Shown here piece after piece: positions 1 through 6,625 of a stretch of DNA of 8,538 nt (position 1 is the first letter of the stretch; each line of letters starts with the position of its first letter). The DNA comes from an uncultured Blautia sp. (lineage in GTDB: Bacteria; Bacillota; Clostridia; Lachnospirales; Lachnospiraceae): assembly GCA_934394545.1 (NCBI GenBank), contig CAKRRG010000092.1:1-8538 (forward strand). The letters are read 5' to 3'. Below the pieces are notes generated by a model. That model made no database searches. It had not been told where the DNA came from and worked only from the letters and a program-made list of their open reading frames with translations. The translations under genes were made by a program, and so were the position numbers.

Positions 1-23
1 GTGTGACTCATACCGAGTCACAC
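1..23 (-). terminator. Hairpin past the YitT-family gene, probable terminator cut by the window edge
   Basis: A perfect 9-bp inverted repeat (GTGTGACTC, 5-base loop, GAGTCACAC) begins at base 1 and lies about 50 bases after the stop codon of the YitT-family gene. On the minus strand any run of T would fall just outside the window, so the terminator role is inferred from position and stem strength. On the plus strand the bases after the stem are not T-rich. A smaller palindrome, GAATAC-T-GTATTC (62-74), touches the stop codon and may add to 3' end structure. Confidence 0.5.
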
Positions 24-74
24 CCTCCCTGAACTTTTATCAAAAAACAATTTTCAAATAAGAATACTGTATTC

Positions 75-947
75 TTAGCACACAACATCAGGTTCAATAA
101 AGCCCTCACCCAGCACCTCATTGGAATCCATAATGACAACAAAAGCTTCAGGATCTATCAGCAATACATTTTTTCGAATAATATATAACTCTTTATTATT
201 ACATGCACAGAGTACTATTTTCTTATGATTATGTGTATAACTACCTTCTGCCCAAAGGAATGTTGCCCCTCTTCCTACTTTTTCTGCAATCATCTGCGCA
301 ATCTGTTCTGGATAATGCGAAATAATCATCGTCATCTTTCCTGCTGAAAATCCATTCATTACTTTATCTATCACTACAGATATTAAAAAAGTTATTAAAA
401 TTCCAATTAAAAGACTATCTGCACTTTTTGACACCAGACAAACTCCCAAAACAATAACTGACGAATCCAGAAACAGCGTTAAGGTTCCTAAAGAAAGATG
501 GGGGAATTTTTTTCGCACAAGCATAATCATAAAATCAGTTCCGCCAGCTGATGCATTTCTTGTATACATTAGAGCATAACCAATTCCGGATAACGTCGCT
601 GTACATAAAACCGCCAGAAGCATTTCTCCTGTATATCTTGGAAACAGTGGTGCAATATAATCTGTAAAAAAAGCAACACTTGCAATACATAATATAGACT
701 TTTCCAAAAATTCCCTTCCAAGTATTTTCCAAGAAATAACTGCCATCGGAATGTTTAAGCAAATCACCGTCATGCCTATAGGGATTCCAAACAGATGATA
801 TCCAATCAGCCCTATCCCAGTGAATCCAACCATAGGAAACGAAAATGCCGATGCAAAATTATATGTCGCAATACCAATCAGAAAACCAGAAAGTAAAAAA
901 ATCCCCAGATCCTCTAATTTTTTTTTAACCTTTTTCTCTAATTTCAT
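75..947 (-). CDS. YitT family membrane protein (DUF161-type membrane domain plus C-terminal DUF2179)
   Basis: A 290-residue integral membrane protein of the YitT family, whose molecular function is not established. After a lysine-rich cytoplasmic start (residues 1-13) come about five hydrophobic segments (roughly 14-34, 40-70, 82-100, 107-128 and 153-195). The signature NASAGGTDF lies at 131-139, between the fourth and fifth segments. The soluble C-terminal domain (about 205-288) has the DUF2179 pattern: RGATFLWAEGSY, an IDPEAFV stretch, then EVLGEGF near the end. Length is normal for the family. GGAGG sits 6 bases before the ATG. It is separated from the regulator gene upstream by a stem-loop terminator and has no evident link to sugar or amine catabolism, so it is probably only a neighbour. 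Family assignment is firm; substrate and function are unknown. Confidence 0.9.
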   Translation of the reverse strand: MKLEKKVKKKLEDLGIFLLSGFLIGIATYNFASAFSFPMVGFTGIGLIGYHLFGIPIGMTVICLNIPMAVISWKILGREFLEKSILCIASVAFFTDYIAPLFPRYTGEMLLAVLCTATLSGIGYALMYTRNASAGGTDFMIMLVRKKFPHLSLGTLTLFLDSSVIVLGVCLVSKSADSLLIGILITFLISVVIDKVMNGFSAGKMTMIISHYPEQIAQMIAEKVGRGATFLWAEGSYTHNHKKIVLCACNNKELYIIRKNVLLIDPEAFVVIMDSNEVLGEGFIEPDVVC

Positions 948-966
948 TACAAACCTCCACGTATTC

Positions 967-1002
967 TAAAAGAGCCGGAAACCACATTCAAGGCTTCCGG
1001 CT
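967..1002 (-). terminator. Stem-loop terminator after the GntR regulator gene (two-way form)
   Basis: AGCCGGAA (973-980) pairs with TTCCGGCT (995-1002), an 8-bp G+C-rich stem with a 14-base loop, starting 7 bases after the regulator's stop codon. On the minus strand it is followed by CTTTTA, a weak T run. On the plus strand it is followed by TTTTGTTT, a better one. The tail is modest in the gene direction, so some read-through into the YitT-family gene is plausible. Confidence 0.6.
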
Positions 1003-1008
1003 TTTTGT

Positions 1009-1761
1009 TTAATTACTGTTCACATGCTTTACCACATTCATTCGCGGACTGATATATTTAAATTTATCACCTCGCAGCACTGACTTGGTTCGATGGAAGG
1101 GCTTATCATACTGATCATACACAATTTCCTCCATCAGTAAACAAGGGGTTCCTGTTTTTACTTTCAACTCCGCTGCTTCCTCTGGCGTAGCCTCGCACAC
1201 ACTAATTTCCATCACTGAGTTTCCAGACTGCAGTCCATACTTTTCACGAAGAATCTGATACAAAGATGCATTATTCAAATCTTCTACAAGTATATTTTTC
1301 AAATGTCCTGGAAAATAAAGCTTTTCCAGCATAACAGGTACATCATCTGCTGTTCGCACACGTTCTACCAAAATAACCATTTCACCATTTTCTAATTTTA
1401 ACTGCTGCCGATCTCTGTCTTTTGCCTCCTGAAGTGTGCATTTTAACGTCTTGCCGCCTGGAACTTTGCCATTACGTTTACAGAGATTTGTAAAACTATT
1501 TGGGCTTGAAAGATCCTCTGTCATCTTTTCTTCCTGCACAAATGTTCCTTTTCCCTGTTTTTTCGCCAGAACGCCCTCTTCCACCAGTTCAGCAAGTGCC
1601 TTCCGAACAGTCATTCGACTAATTTGATATTTTTCACTTAATTCCAATTCCGTCGGAATTTTCTGATTTGCTTTATAAATTCCCTCTTTAATTTCCTGAA
1701 GAAGCAAGTCCTTCAACTGTTTATATAGTGGAACAATACTCTGCGGATCTAATTCGTTCAT
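1009..1761 (-). CDS. frlR: GntR/HutC-family repressor with UTRA ligand domain, probable FrlR
   Basis: Probable ligand-controlled transcription factor for the adjacent fructosamine operon. With the start chosen here it is 250 residues. The N-terminal winged helix-turn-helix runs from about 8 to 76: VPLYKQLKD at 10-18, recognition helix ISRMTVRKAL at 47-56, wing GKGTFV at 70-75. The UTRA effector domain spans about 88-240, with the usual ILVERVRTADDVPVMLEK and EEIVYDQYDKPFHRTKSV stretches. An in-frame ATG four codons upstream (1773) is less likely because it has no ribosome site, whereas GAGGTG lies at 1771-1766 before the ATG at 1761. HutC-type regulators usually bind GT-TA-AC palindromes and release DNA on binding a phosphorylated sugar or similar ligand. 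Palindromes of this type sit at its own promoter and at the operon promoter. The name rests on context and size (Bacillus FrlR is similar), not on an alignment. Confidence 0.82.
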   Translation of the reverse strand: MNELDPQSIVPLYKQLKDLLLQEIKEGIYKANQKIPTELELSEKYQISRMTVRKALAELVEEGVLAKKQGKGTFVQEEKMTEDLSSPNSFTNLCKRNGKVPGGKTLKCTLQEAKDRDRQQLKLENGEMVILVERVRTADDVPVMLEKLYFPGHLKNILVEDLNNASLYQILREKYGLQSGNSVMEISVCEATPEEAAELKVKTGTPCLLMEEIVYDQYDKPFHRTKSVLRGDKFKYISPRMNVVKHVNSN

Positions 1762-1765
1762 AATG

Positions 1766-1771
1766 CACCTC
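1766..1771 (-). promoter_or_regulatory. Ribosome binding site that sets the regulator's start
   Basis: GAGGTG on the minus strand, followed by CATT and the ATG at 1761. It lies inside the first codons of the longer reading frame beginning at 1773, which has no comparable site. The shorter start is therefore preferred. Confidence 0.65.
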
Positions 1772-1778
1772 ATTCATC

Positions 1779-1802
1779 TGTATATGTCTCTTAACATATA
1801 CA
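1779..1802. promoter_or_regulatory. 24-bp inverted repeat, candidate regulator operator (autoregulation)
   Basis: TGTATATG and CATATACA form a perfect 8-bp inverted repeat around an 8-base spacer. It falls at about +6 to +29 relative to the start predicted from the promoter at 1814-1842, where a bound GntR protein would block initiation or early elongation. The half site TGTATA recurs in the palindrome at the operon promoter (7979-7988). The symmetry is seen directly; identity of the bound protein is inferred. Confidence 0.6.
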
Positions 1803-1813
1803 TTTTTATTTAT

Positions 1814-1842
1814 ATTATATAATCTTTTTCCCGATCCAGCAA
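1814..1842 (-). promoter_or_regulatory. Sigma-A type promoter of the GntR regulator gene
   Basis: On the minus strand TTGCTG (1842-1837) is followed after 17 bases by a perfect TATAAT (1819-1814). The predicted start lies near 1807, about 45 bases before the chosen ATG. The -10 region sits in a long A/T tract. This gives the regulator its own transcript, independent of the operon. Confidence 0.68.
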
Positions 1843-1938
1843 GCTTTCCAAGCATATTCCTCTAAAAGTTACCAGCGTTAGGTCTTTAATTTCATCCAGG
1901 CCATCCTATTTCAAACCAGTTCTATACCACTTTCCTGA

Positions 1939-2919
1939 TCAATAAGGAACATGCCACATATATCTGCGTACATCTACGGAGTGATTACGGGCATCCGCAA
2001 GACGATGGCTGTATCTGCTCAGTACTCCGGTAAACACCAGAGGACTTAAATACTCTGCAACTGTTGCTCCGAGTATATCAATACCAAACTCTTTACCATC
2101 CAGCACTGTGATACGTTTTCCATATTTCTTCAGGAAGTCAACAGCTCTTTCATCCATTTCCCGCTCTCTTCCTACTCCTACAAGTACAAGAAACGGAACT
2201 TCTTTATCAACTACTTCAAATGGTCCATGGAAGAACTCTCCACTGTGAATTGGGTTTGAGTGAATCCACTGGCACTCCATTAAAATACATGTAGTTGTTG
2301 TATACGCTACGTTATAATTTGCGCCTGTAGCCATAACATGAAGCACTTTATCGTCTTTATGTTCTTCTGCAAATCGGATAGCACCTGGCTCTGCATATTC
2401 ACGTGCTTTTTTAATCACATCATCCAGTATATCAAAACCATGCTGCATATCGTCATAGTGTTCATATCCTTCCGCCTGCTGTAAGAGTTCTACCGCAAAA
2501 CGAAGAGCTACTGCCATAGAGCATGTGGAATACTGATACTTCGGCTCATCACCATTAAAGAACACATAATCTCCCTGCTCTGCAAGTGGAGAGTCTTTTT
2601 TCCCAACGATCGTAATGGATACTGCTCCCTTTTCCTTTGCTGCTTTTGCAGCTGCAACAGCCTCTGGTGTAGTTCCGCTTGCAGACAAAGTAACTACAAT
2701 ACAATTTTCGTCAAAAGCCTTAGGTGGGCAAAGTACAAACTCCTTGGCTGTATACACATGACTATCTATTGTTGCTGACTCACATTTTAAGAAAAAGTCT
2801 GCAGTTGTTAATCCTGCTTTGGAACCACCGCAAGCAGCGAAGTAAATCGCATGAATACCTCCATTTTCCTTTCTTGAATCCAGAATTTCTTTTACGACTG
2901 CTTTATAATCAATTTTCAT
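1939..2919 (-). CDS. frlB: Fructoselysine-6-phosphate deglycase, FrlB-like (SIS domain)
   Basis: Cytoplasmic enzyme expected to cleave fructosamine 6-phosphates, such as fructoselysine 6-phosphate, to glucose 6-phosphate and the free amino acid. The 326-residue protein has two SIS (sugar isomerase) folds, like the isomerase half of GlmS. The first holds the phosphate-binding loops AACGGS (28-33) and SASGTTPE (79-86); the second starts near 190 (MATGANYNVAY, 196-206). The likely active-site stretch SGEFFHGPFEVVD (226-238) keeps both the Glu (228) and the His (231); Glu and His have been implicated in catalysis in related SIS deglycases. From memory it resembles Bacillus subtilis FrlB throughout, including the second-SIS segment ILMECQWIHSNPIHSGEF and the RRYMWHVPY end. 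Start: GGAGGT 6 bases before the ATG. It is the last gene of the operon, 38 bases after the preceding SIS gene. No clear intrinsic terminator follows it, so read-through into the regulator gene is possible. Confidence 0.9.
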   Translation of the reverse strand: MKIDYKAVVKEILDSRKENGGIHAIYFAACGGSKAGLTTADFFLKCESATIDSHVYTAKEFVLCPPKAFDENCIVVTLSASGTTPEAVAAAKAAKEKGAVSITIVGKKDSPLAEQGDYVFFNGDEPKYQYSTCSMAVALRFAVELLQQAEGYEHYDDMQHGFDILDDVIKKAREYAEPGAIRFAEEHKDDKVLHVMATGANYNVAYTTTTCILMECQWIHSNPIHSGEFFHGPFEVVDKEVPFLVLVGVGREREMDERAVDFLKKYGKRITVLDGKEFGIDILGATVAEYLSPLVFTGVLSRYSHRLADARNHSVDVRRYMWHVPY

Positions 2920-2957
2920 AATATGACCTCCTCAATTTTATTGTTTTATCTTTCACA

Positions 2958-3950
2958 TCAATAATCCAGTTTGTGATAATATCTTCTGATTTCCATTGGA
3001 TGTTTTCTTACATTTTCCAGGTGCACATTAATACGTGCGTAAATAGCTGCCATTATCATTGGAGTCAAAATTTCCCTAAATGTGTCATCTATTCCAGGTG
3101 TATGATATTCTTTTGTATCAAATACTGTAATATTATCGCAAATCCTAGGTAAGAAACGTTCGACACGTTCTGCCTGAGCTCTGCCATGATCTTCCCCTTT
3201 AAACAGAGTTACATTCGTATCTTTTTCAATAATTTCAAGTGTACCATGGAAAAAGTCTGCGCAGGAAATAGATTTTGTACGCATCCACAGCATCTCTTCC
3301 ATGTAGCACATCGCGTAGCTATAAGCTGCACCCTTTAACATTCCTCCGCCAACAACATAGTGCATACTGTCCTCACCATGTTTTTCTGCAAATTCTTCTG
3401 TTTTTTTATCCGCTTCTTTCTGCACATTAATTAATGCATCCCCTAATGATTCCGCCTGCTGATAAAAGAGATCATACAATTCGAATTCTCCCTTTTCTTT
3501 CATAAACGCCAGCATAGTCACAAGCAGCTTCAGATAAGCTCCACCTTTGCATGAAAACAAAATTTCAGTTTCTTTTGCCAGAGGAGAATCTTTTTCATCC
3601 ACAAATCCAAAAATTGTGGCTCCTTTTTCCTTGCCATAACGCACAGCATCTGTCATTTCCGGAGTGTTTCCTGTAGCTGATGTGATTACCATAACAGACT
3701 TATCTCCAAGCTTTGTATTTCCTTCAGCTATCAGATCTGCTGCATTTTCAAGATATATTTCCATTTTGGAATGTCCTTTAAGATAAGACATTAATTCTTC
3801 CGCAACTGCATATGTACCGCCAATACCTACGAGAAAAATATTGTCATAACCTTTTTCACAAATTTTTTTCACAGCAGCTTCCACATCTTTGCGCAGTGCA
3901 AGTGTCTCTTCTACATCTTTTTTGATTGCGTCCTCATTAAACTTAAGCAT
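2958..3950 (-). CDS. Second SIS-domain deglycase-like protein (possible glucoselysine/fructosamine 6-phosphate deglycase)
   Basis: A 330-residue double-SIS protein, clearly diverged from the FrlB-like neighbour. The first SIS fold has LVGIGGTYA (40-48) and SATGNTPE (91-98); the second begins near 196 (HYVVGGGMLKG). The motif at the expected active site reads CADFFHGTLEIIE (230-242), with Asp232 where the FrlB-like protein has Glu and with His235 kept. The tail ends RRYYHKLDY, like other FrlB-type proteins. As I recall, DFFHGTLE is normal for one branch of SIS deglycase-like proteins, so the Asp need not mean loss of activity. By analogy with Salmonella gfr, which carries two SIS deglycases for glucoselysine 6-phosphate and fructoselysine 6-phosphate, this may act on a second substrate. 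A mixed oligomer with the neighbouring protein is another option. AGGAGG lies 6 bases before the ATG; 17 bases separate it from the kinase gene. The family is certain, the substrate is not. Confidence 0.75.
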   Translation of the reverse strand: MLKFNEDAIKKDVEETLALRKDVEAAVKKICEKGYDNIFLVGIGGTYAVAEELMSYLKGHSKMEIYLENAADLIAEGNTKLGDKSVMVITSATGNTPEMTDAVRYGKEKGATIFGFVDEKDSPLAKETEILFSCKGGAYLKLLVTMLAFMKEKGEFELYDLFYQQAESLGDALINVQKEADKKTEEFAEKHGEDSMHYVVGGGMLKGAAYSYAMCYMEEMLWMRTKSISCADFFHGTLEIIEKDTNVTLFKGEDHGRAQAERVERFLPRICDNITVFDTKEYHTPGIDDTFREILTPMIMAAIYARINVHLENVRKHPMEIRRYYHKLDY

Positions 3951-3967
3951 TTTTATCCTCCTTTTAT

Positions 3968-4837
3968 TTACATTTCAATAGAAAGCCCCATACCAAAAGA
4001 TCCTTCTCTTAAACAGTTACGTCCTGAAAAATCTGCAGCAGCTGCAAAAGCAACTTCTATCATAGATTCTGTAATGATACTGTCTTTGGTCCATCCTTCT
4101 TTTAACAAAGTTACCAAAAATGCGGCAAAGAAAGAATCTCCTGCGCCCATAGTATCTACGGCCTGTATTAATTTTGCCTGCCCTTTATGGCACAGACCAT
4201 CTTTTGTTACCAACAGCTGTCCACCTTTTCCCCTGGTCATCAGCACATGTGCACCACCATATCCTTGTACTTTTTTGGCAAAGCGAATACACTCTTCATC
4301 CGACATATCTTCACAGGAAAACAGCGCCATATCTACCATTGGACTTACCTGTTTCAGATATTCATCTGTACGATATTTATCTTCAGATGAAAAATCAAAG
4401 CTGATAATCGGTCCTAATGCACGTACTCTTTCAATCTGATTTTCTACATGTGCATAGCAGGAACTGTGTACAAGCTGAAATGATTCTACATAGTTCAGAT
4501 CTGCACTGCTCAACATAGGTGGGTACAAACTTCCAACACCATGTTTTTCTTCAAAATAACCACTAACAAATACTCTGTCACCATCAACAATGTTGACCGC
4601 AGCCCGTCCGGATACTCCATGCTTCACTGGACAATGTGAAATATCTACATGCTTTTCTCTGGCACATTTCAGGATATGTTCTCCTATAACATCATCGCCT
4701 ACTGTTCCTAAAAATCCTGCTTCAGCACCATTCTCCGCTGCATACACCGATACATTAAATGCATTTCCCCCTGGAAACGCCATCTTTTTGTGAATATAAT
4801 AATCCACACAACAATCACCCAAACCTAGTATTCTCAT
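3968..4837 (-). CDS. frlD: PfkB-family fructosamine (fructoselysine) 6-kinase, FrlD-like
   Basis: ATP-dependent cytoplasmic kinase expected to phosphorylate the imported fructosamine on its sugar C6, making the deglycase substrate. The 289-residue protein has a full ribokinase/PfkB fold: glycine-rich substrate segment FPGGNAFNVSVYAA (21-34), LGTVGDDVIGEHI (43-55), nucleotide-side LMTRGKGG (199-206) and the anion-hole/catalytic signature DTMGAGDSFFAAF (228-240), with the catalytic base expected at Asp234. The start GLGDCCVDYY is the form I recall for FrlD proteins rather than for fructokinases. The ribosome site AAAGGA lies within the last codons of the upstream permease gene, whose stop is only 5 bases away, so the two are likely coupled. 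The PfkB class is certain; the fructoselysine substrate is inferred from the neighbouring deglycases and from resemblance to Bacillus FrlD. Confidence 0.87.
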   Translation of the reverse strand: MRILGLGDCCVDYYIHKKMAFPGGNAFNVSVYAAENGAEAGFLGTVGDDVIGEHILKCAREKHVDISHCPVKHGVSGRAAVNIVDGDRVFVSGYFEEKHGVGSLYPPMLSSADLNYVESFQLVHSSCYAHVENQIERVRALGPIISFDFSSEDKYRTDEYLKQVSPMVDMALFSCEDMSDEECIRFAKKVQGYGGAHVLMTRGKGGQLLVTKDGLCHKGQAKLIQAVDTMGAGDSFFAAFLVTLLKEGWTKDSIITESMIEVAFAAAADFSGRNCLREGSFGMGLSIEM

Positions 4838-4842
4838 ATTTT

Positions 4843-5679
4843 CTATCCTTTCACGCCTCCCTGTGCAAGCCCTCTGACAAACTGCTTCTGGAATATCAGA
4901 AAAACAACAACTACTACAGCAGCTGATATTGTCAATCCTGCAATCAAAACAGGATAATCGGTTCTTAAAGCAGTCTGCAAAGAAACCAGACCAACAGGGA
5001 CTGTTTTTAACTTATCACTTTCTACAAATACCGTGGCAAACATATACTCGTTCCATGCATGCATTGTGGCAAACAACGCTCCTGAAAATAATATTGGTTT
5101 GCTCATCGGTAACACAATTTTCGTAAACATTTGTATTACAGAACAACCATCCAGCATTGCGGCTTCTTCCACAGATTTTGGGAGAGACAGCATATAAGAA
5201 CGAAACAGCAGCACTGTAAATGGAAACTGAAATACACTATAGGAAATAATTAATCCAAGGTACGTATTATACAATTTAAGTTTCTGCATAAGTTTAAACA
5301 AGGAAACCAGATTTACTTCTGGTGAAATCATCATTCCTGCCACAATCATAATAAATATGAGATTTTTCCCTTTAAACTCAAACCTGCTTAATACATAGGA
5401 AGCCAGCGAACAACAGAGCACAGTCATAATTACAGTTCCTACTGTCACAATGATACTATTAAAAAAATACTGGCCAACACCATATTTCACAGCATATGCA
5501 TAATTTTCCCAATGTATTTTATCCGGAAGTGACCACGGTGAAGACAAAAACTCTGTGTTGTTTTTCACACTGGAGATCAACATCCATGCAAGTGGTAATA
5601 TAATAGCAACTGCAAACAGACAAAAGAACAGAAACACCAGTATTTTCCCAATGGAAGAATACCATCGATTATATTTCAT
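4843..5679 (-). CDS. frlM: Carbohydrate ABC transporter permease, MalG-type (FrlM-like)
   Basis: Inner half of a CUT1-type importer, 278 residues, expected to pair with the preceding permease to form the membrane channel. Hydrophobic segments lie near 13-36, 73-98, 106-128, 139-160, 194-216 and 243-263, the usual six. The cytoplasmic EAA loop that docks the ATPase is clear at 170-193 (VEEAAMLDGCS, then IVLPMSKP). WNEYMFA (209-215) and the QFVRGLAQGGVKG end (266-278) are typical of MalG-type subunits. The start codon overlaps the upstream stop as ATGA, with GGAGG 7 bases before it, which implies translational coupling. It is followed at once by the kinase gene. The substrate is inferred from the operon, since the sequence alone gives only the CUT1 class. 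Confidence 0.88.
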   Translation of the reverse strand: MKYNRWYSSIGKILVFLFFCLFAVAIILPLAWMLISSVKNNTEFLSSPWSLPDKIHWENYAYAVKYGVGQYFFNSIIVTVGTVIMTVLCCSLASYVLSRFEFKGKNLIFIMIVAGMMISPEVNLVSLFKLMQKLKLYNTYLGLIISYSVFQFPFTVLLFRSYMLSLPKSVEEAAMLDGCSVIQMFTKIVLPMSKPILFSGALFATMHAWNEYMFATVFVESDKLKTVPVGLVSLQTALRTDYPVLIAGLTISAAVVVVVFLIFQKQFVRGLAQGGVKG

Positions 5680-6566
5680 TGTTCTGCCTCCTCTCCTGTT
5701 CTGGATAGCTTCATTTGTATCAAAGATAATACCAGCGTAATCACAAATATCACTACCGCATACGCACTTGCCACACCCATCTCATCATTATTAAAAGCAG
5801 CCCTATACATTGCAGTGGCAAGAACCTCAGTTGCTCTTCCCGGGCCACCACCAGTCAGTATCTGTATCTCTGTAAAAATCTTATAACTTCCAATTGTTGT
5901 TATAAGTGCAGTTACCAACATCGACTCTTTACTCATAGGTAACGTTATGTACCAAAATTTTTTAACTGAACTGGCACCATCTATAAGTGCGGCATCATGA
6001 ATTTCCTGCGGGATCTTCTGAATGCCAATCAGATCAAGCAGCATACAATATCCAACATTTTGCCACTGGGAAATAAAGATGCAACAGAAAATTGCAAGAC
6101 TCGCATCACCCAGCCAGCCGGGTGGATTTTGAACGTGGAAAACCTGTACCAATAATTGGTTCAGCGGCCCTGTATTAGGGTTAAAAATACATTTCCACAA
6201 AAGGCCAATAACTGACATAGAAATTAATGACGGAATAAATAACACTGTCCGGAAAAATTTCTGAAATTTTCTCATAAATATTTCTTCCAGGCAAGCTGCC
6301 ATTACCATCGCCAAACCCACCTGACACACGACAGAAAGGATTGCATATATAGTATTATTGAACAGTATTCTTAAGAATCCTTTTTTCTGGAATATGGCCA
6401 AATAATTTGCCATTCCTACCCATTTCCTATCCGGTGAATAGGATACCCATTTATACAAACTACCTATAATTGTCTGTATCAGAGGATAATACACAAAAAC
6501 AAGCAATCCTATAGTTACCGGTGCCAGGAACAGTACTATGATTTTTTTATTTTTATAGATACTCAT
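5676..6566 (-). CDS. frlN: Carbohydrate ABC transporter permease, MalF-type (FrlN-like)
   Basis: Partner permease of the same importer, 296 residues. Hydrophobic segments lie near 8-30, 70-92, 105-127, 156-180, 213-234 and 266-285. The EAA loop is at 188-212 (EIHDAALIDGASS, then ITLPMSK). LTGGGPGRATEVL (237-249) after the fifth segment is characteristic of MalF/UgpA-type subunits. Unlike E. coli MalF it lacks a long periplasmic insert, as is normal for Gram-positive CUT1 systems. AAGGAG lies 8 bases before the ATG. It is separated from the binding-protein gene by 59 bases holding a strong hairpin, which may lower permease expression relative to the binding protein. The last codons overlap the next permease start by 4 bases. 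Confidence 0.88.
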   Translation of the reverse strand: MSIYKNKKIIVLFLAPVTIGLLVFVYYPLIQTIIGSLYKWVSYSPDRKWVGMANYLAIFQKKGFLRILFNNTIYAILSVVCQVGLAMVMAACLEEIFMRKFQKFFRTVLFIPSLISMSVIGLLWKCIFNPNTGPLNQLLVQVFHVQNPPGWLGDASLAIFCCIFISQWQNVGYCMLLDLIGIQKIPQEIHDAALIDGASSVKKFWYITLPMSKESMLVTALITTIGSYKIFTEIQILTGGGPGRATEVLATAMYRAAFNNDEMGVASAYAVVIFVITLVLSLIQMKLSRTGEEAEQ

Positions 6567-6583
6567 TCCCGAATCTCCTTTTG

Positions 6584-6616
6584 CTGTCCATGGGAATTAT
6601 CTATTCCCATGGACAG
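6584..6616 (-). repeat. Perfect 14-bp intercistronic hairpin between binding-protein and permease genes
   Basis: CTGTCCATGGGAAT (6584-6597) and ATTCCCATGGACAG (6603-6616) form a perfect stem around a 5-base loop. It starts 9 bases after the binding-protein stop. On the minus strand it is followed by CAAAAGGAG, not a T run, so it is not a standard intrinsic terminator. A strong hairpin here is a known way to protect the 3' end of binding-protein mRNA from exonucleases, giving more binding protein than permease. That role is inferred. Confidence 0.8.
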
Positions 6617-6625
6617 TTCGTTCTA

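Noticed and set aside
62..74. Short palindrome GAATAC-T-GTATTC by the YitT-family stop codon as a separate regulatory site
   Set aside because: It is only 6 bp per arm with a 1-base centre, too tight for an RNA hairpin, and could easily arise by chance in A/T-rich DNA.
963..991. Promoter-like TTGAAT-N17-TAGAAT on the minus strand inside the terminator hairpin, in front of the YitT-family gene
   Set aside because: The predicted start would fall at about 956, inside the ribosome binding site (958-954), leaving almost no leader. The hexamers overlap the terminator stem and its A-rich flank, which explain them well enough.
1762..1773. Longer start for the GntR regulator at 1773
   Set aside because: There is no ribosome site before 1773, and the four extra codons contain the GAGGTG site serving the ATG at 1761.
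2958..3950. Reading the second SIS protein as an inactive pseudo-enzyme because of the Glu-to-Asp change
   Set aside because: Asp keeps the acid group, the following HGTLE motif and the sugar-phosphate loops are intact, and I recall DFFHGTLE as the usual form in one branch of the family.
4074..4439. Plus-strand reading frame of 121 residues opposite the kinase gene
   Set aside because: It is antisense to the clear PfkB kinase and overlaps other equally open shadow frames in the same stretch.
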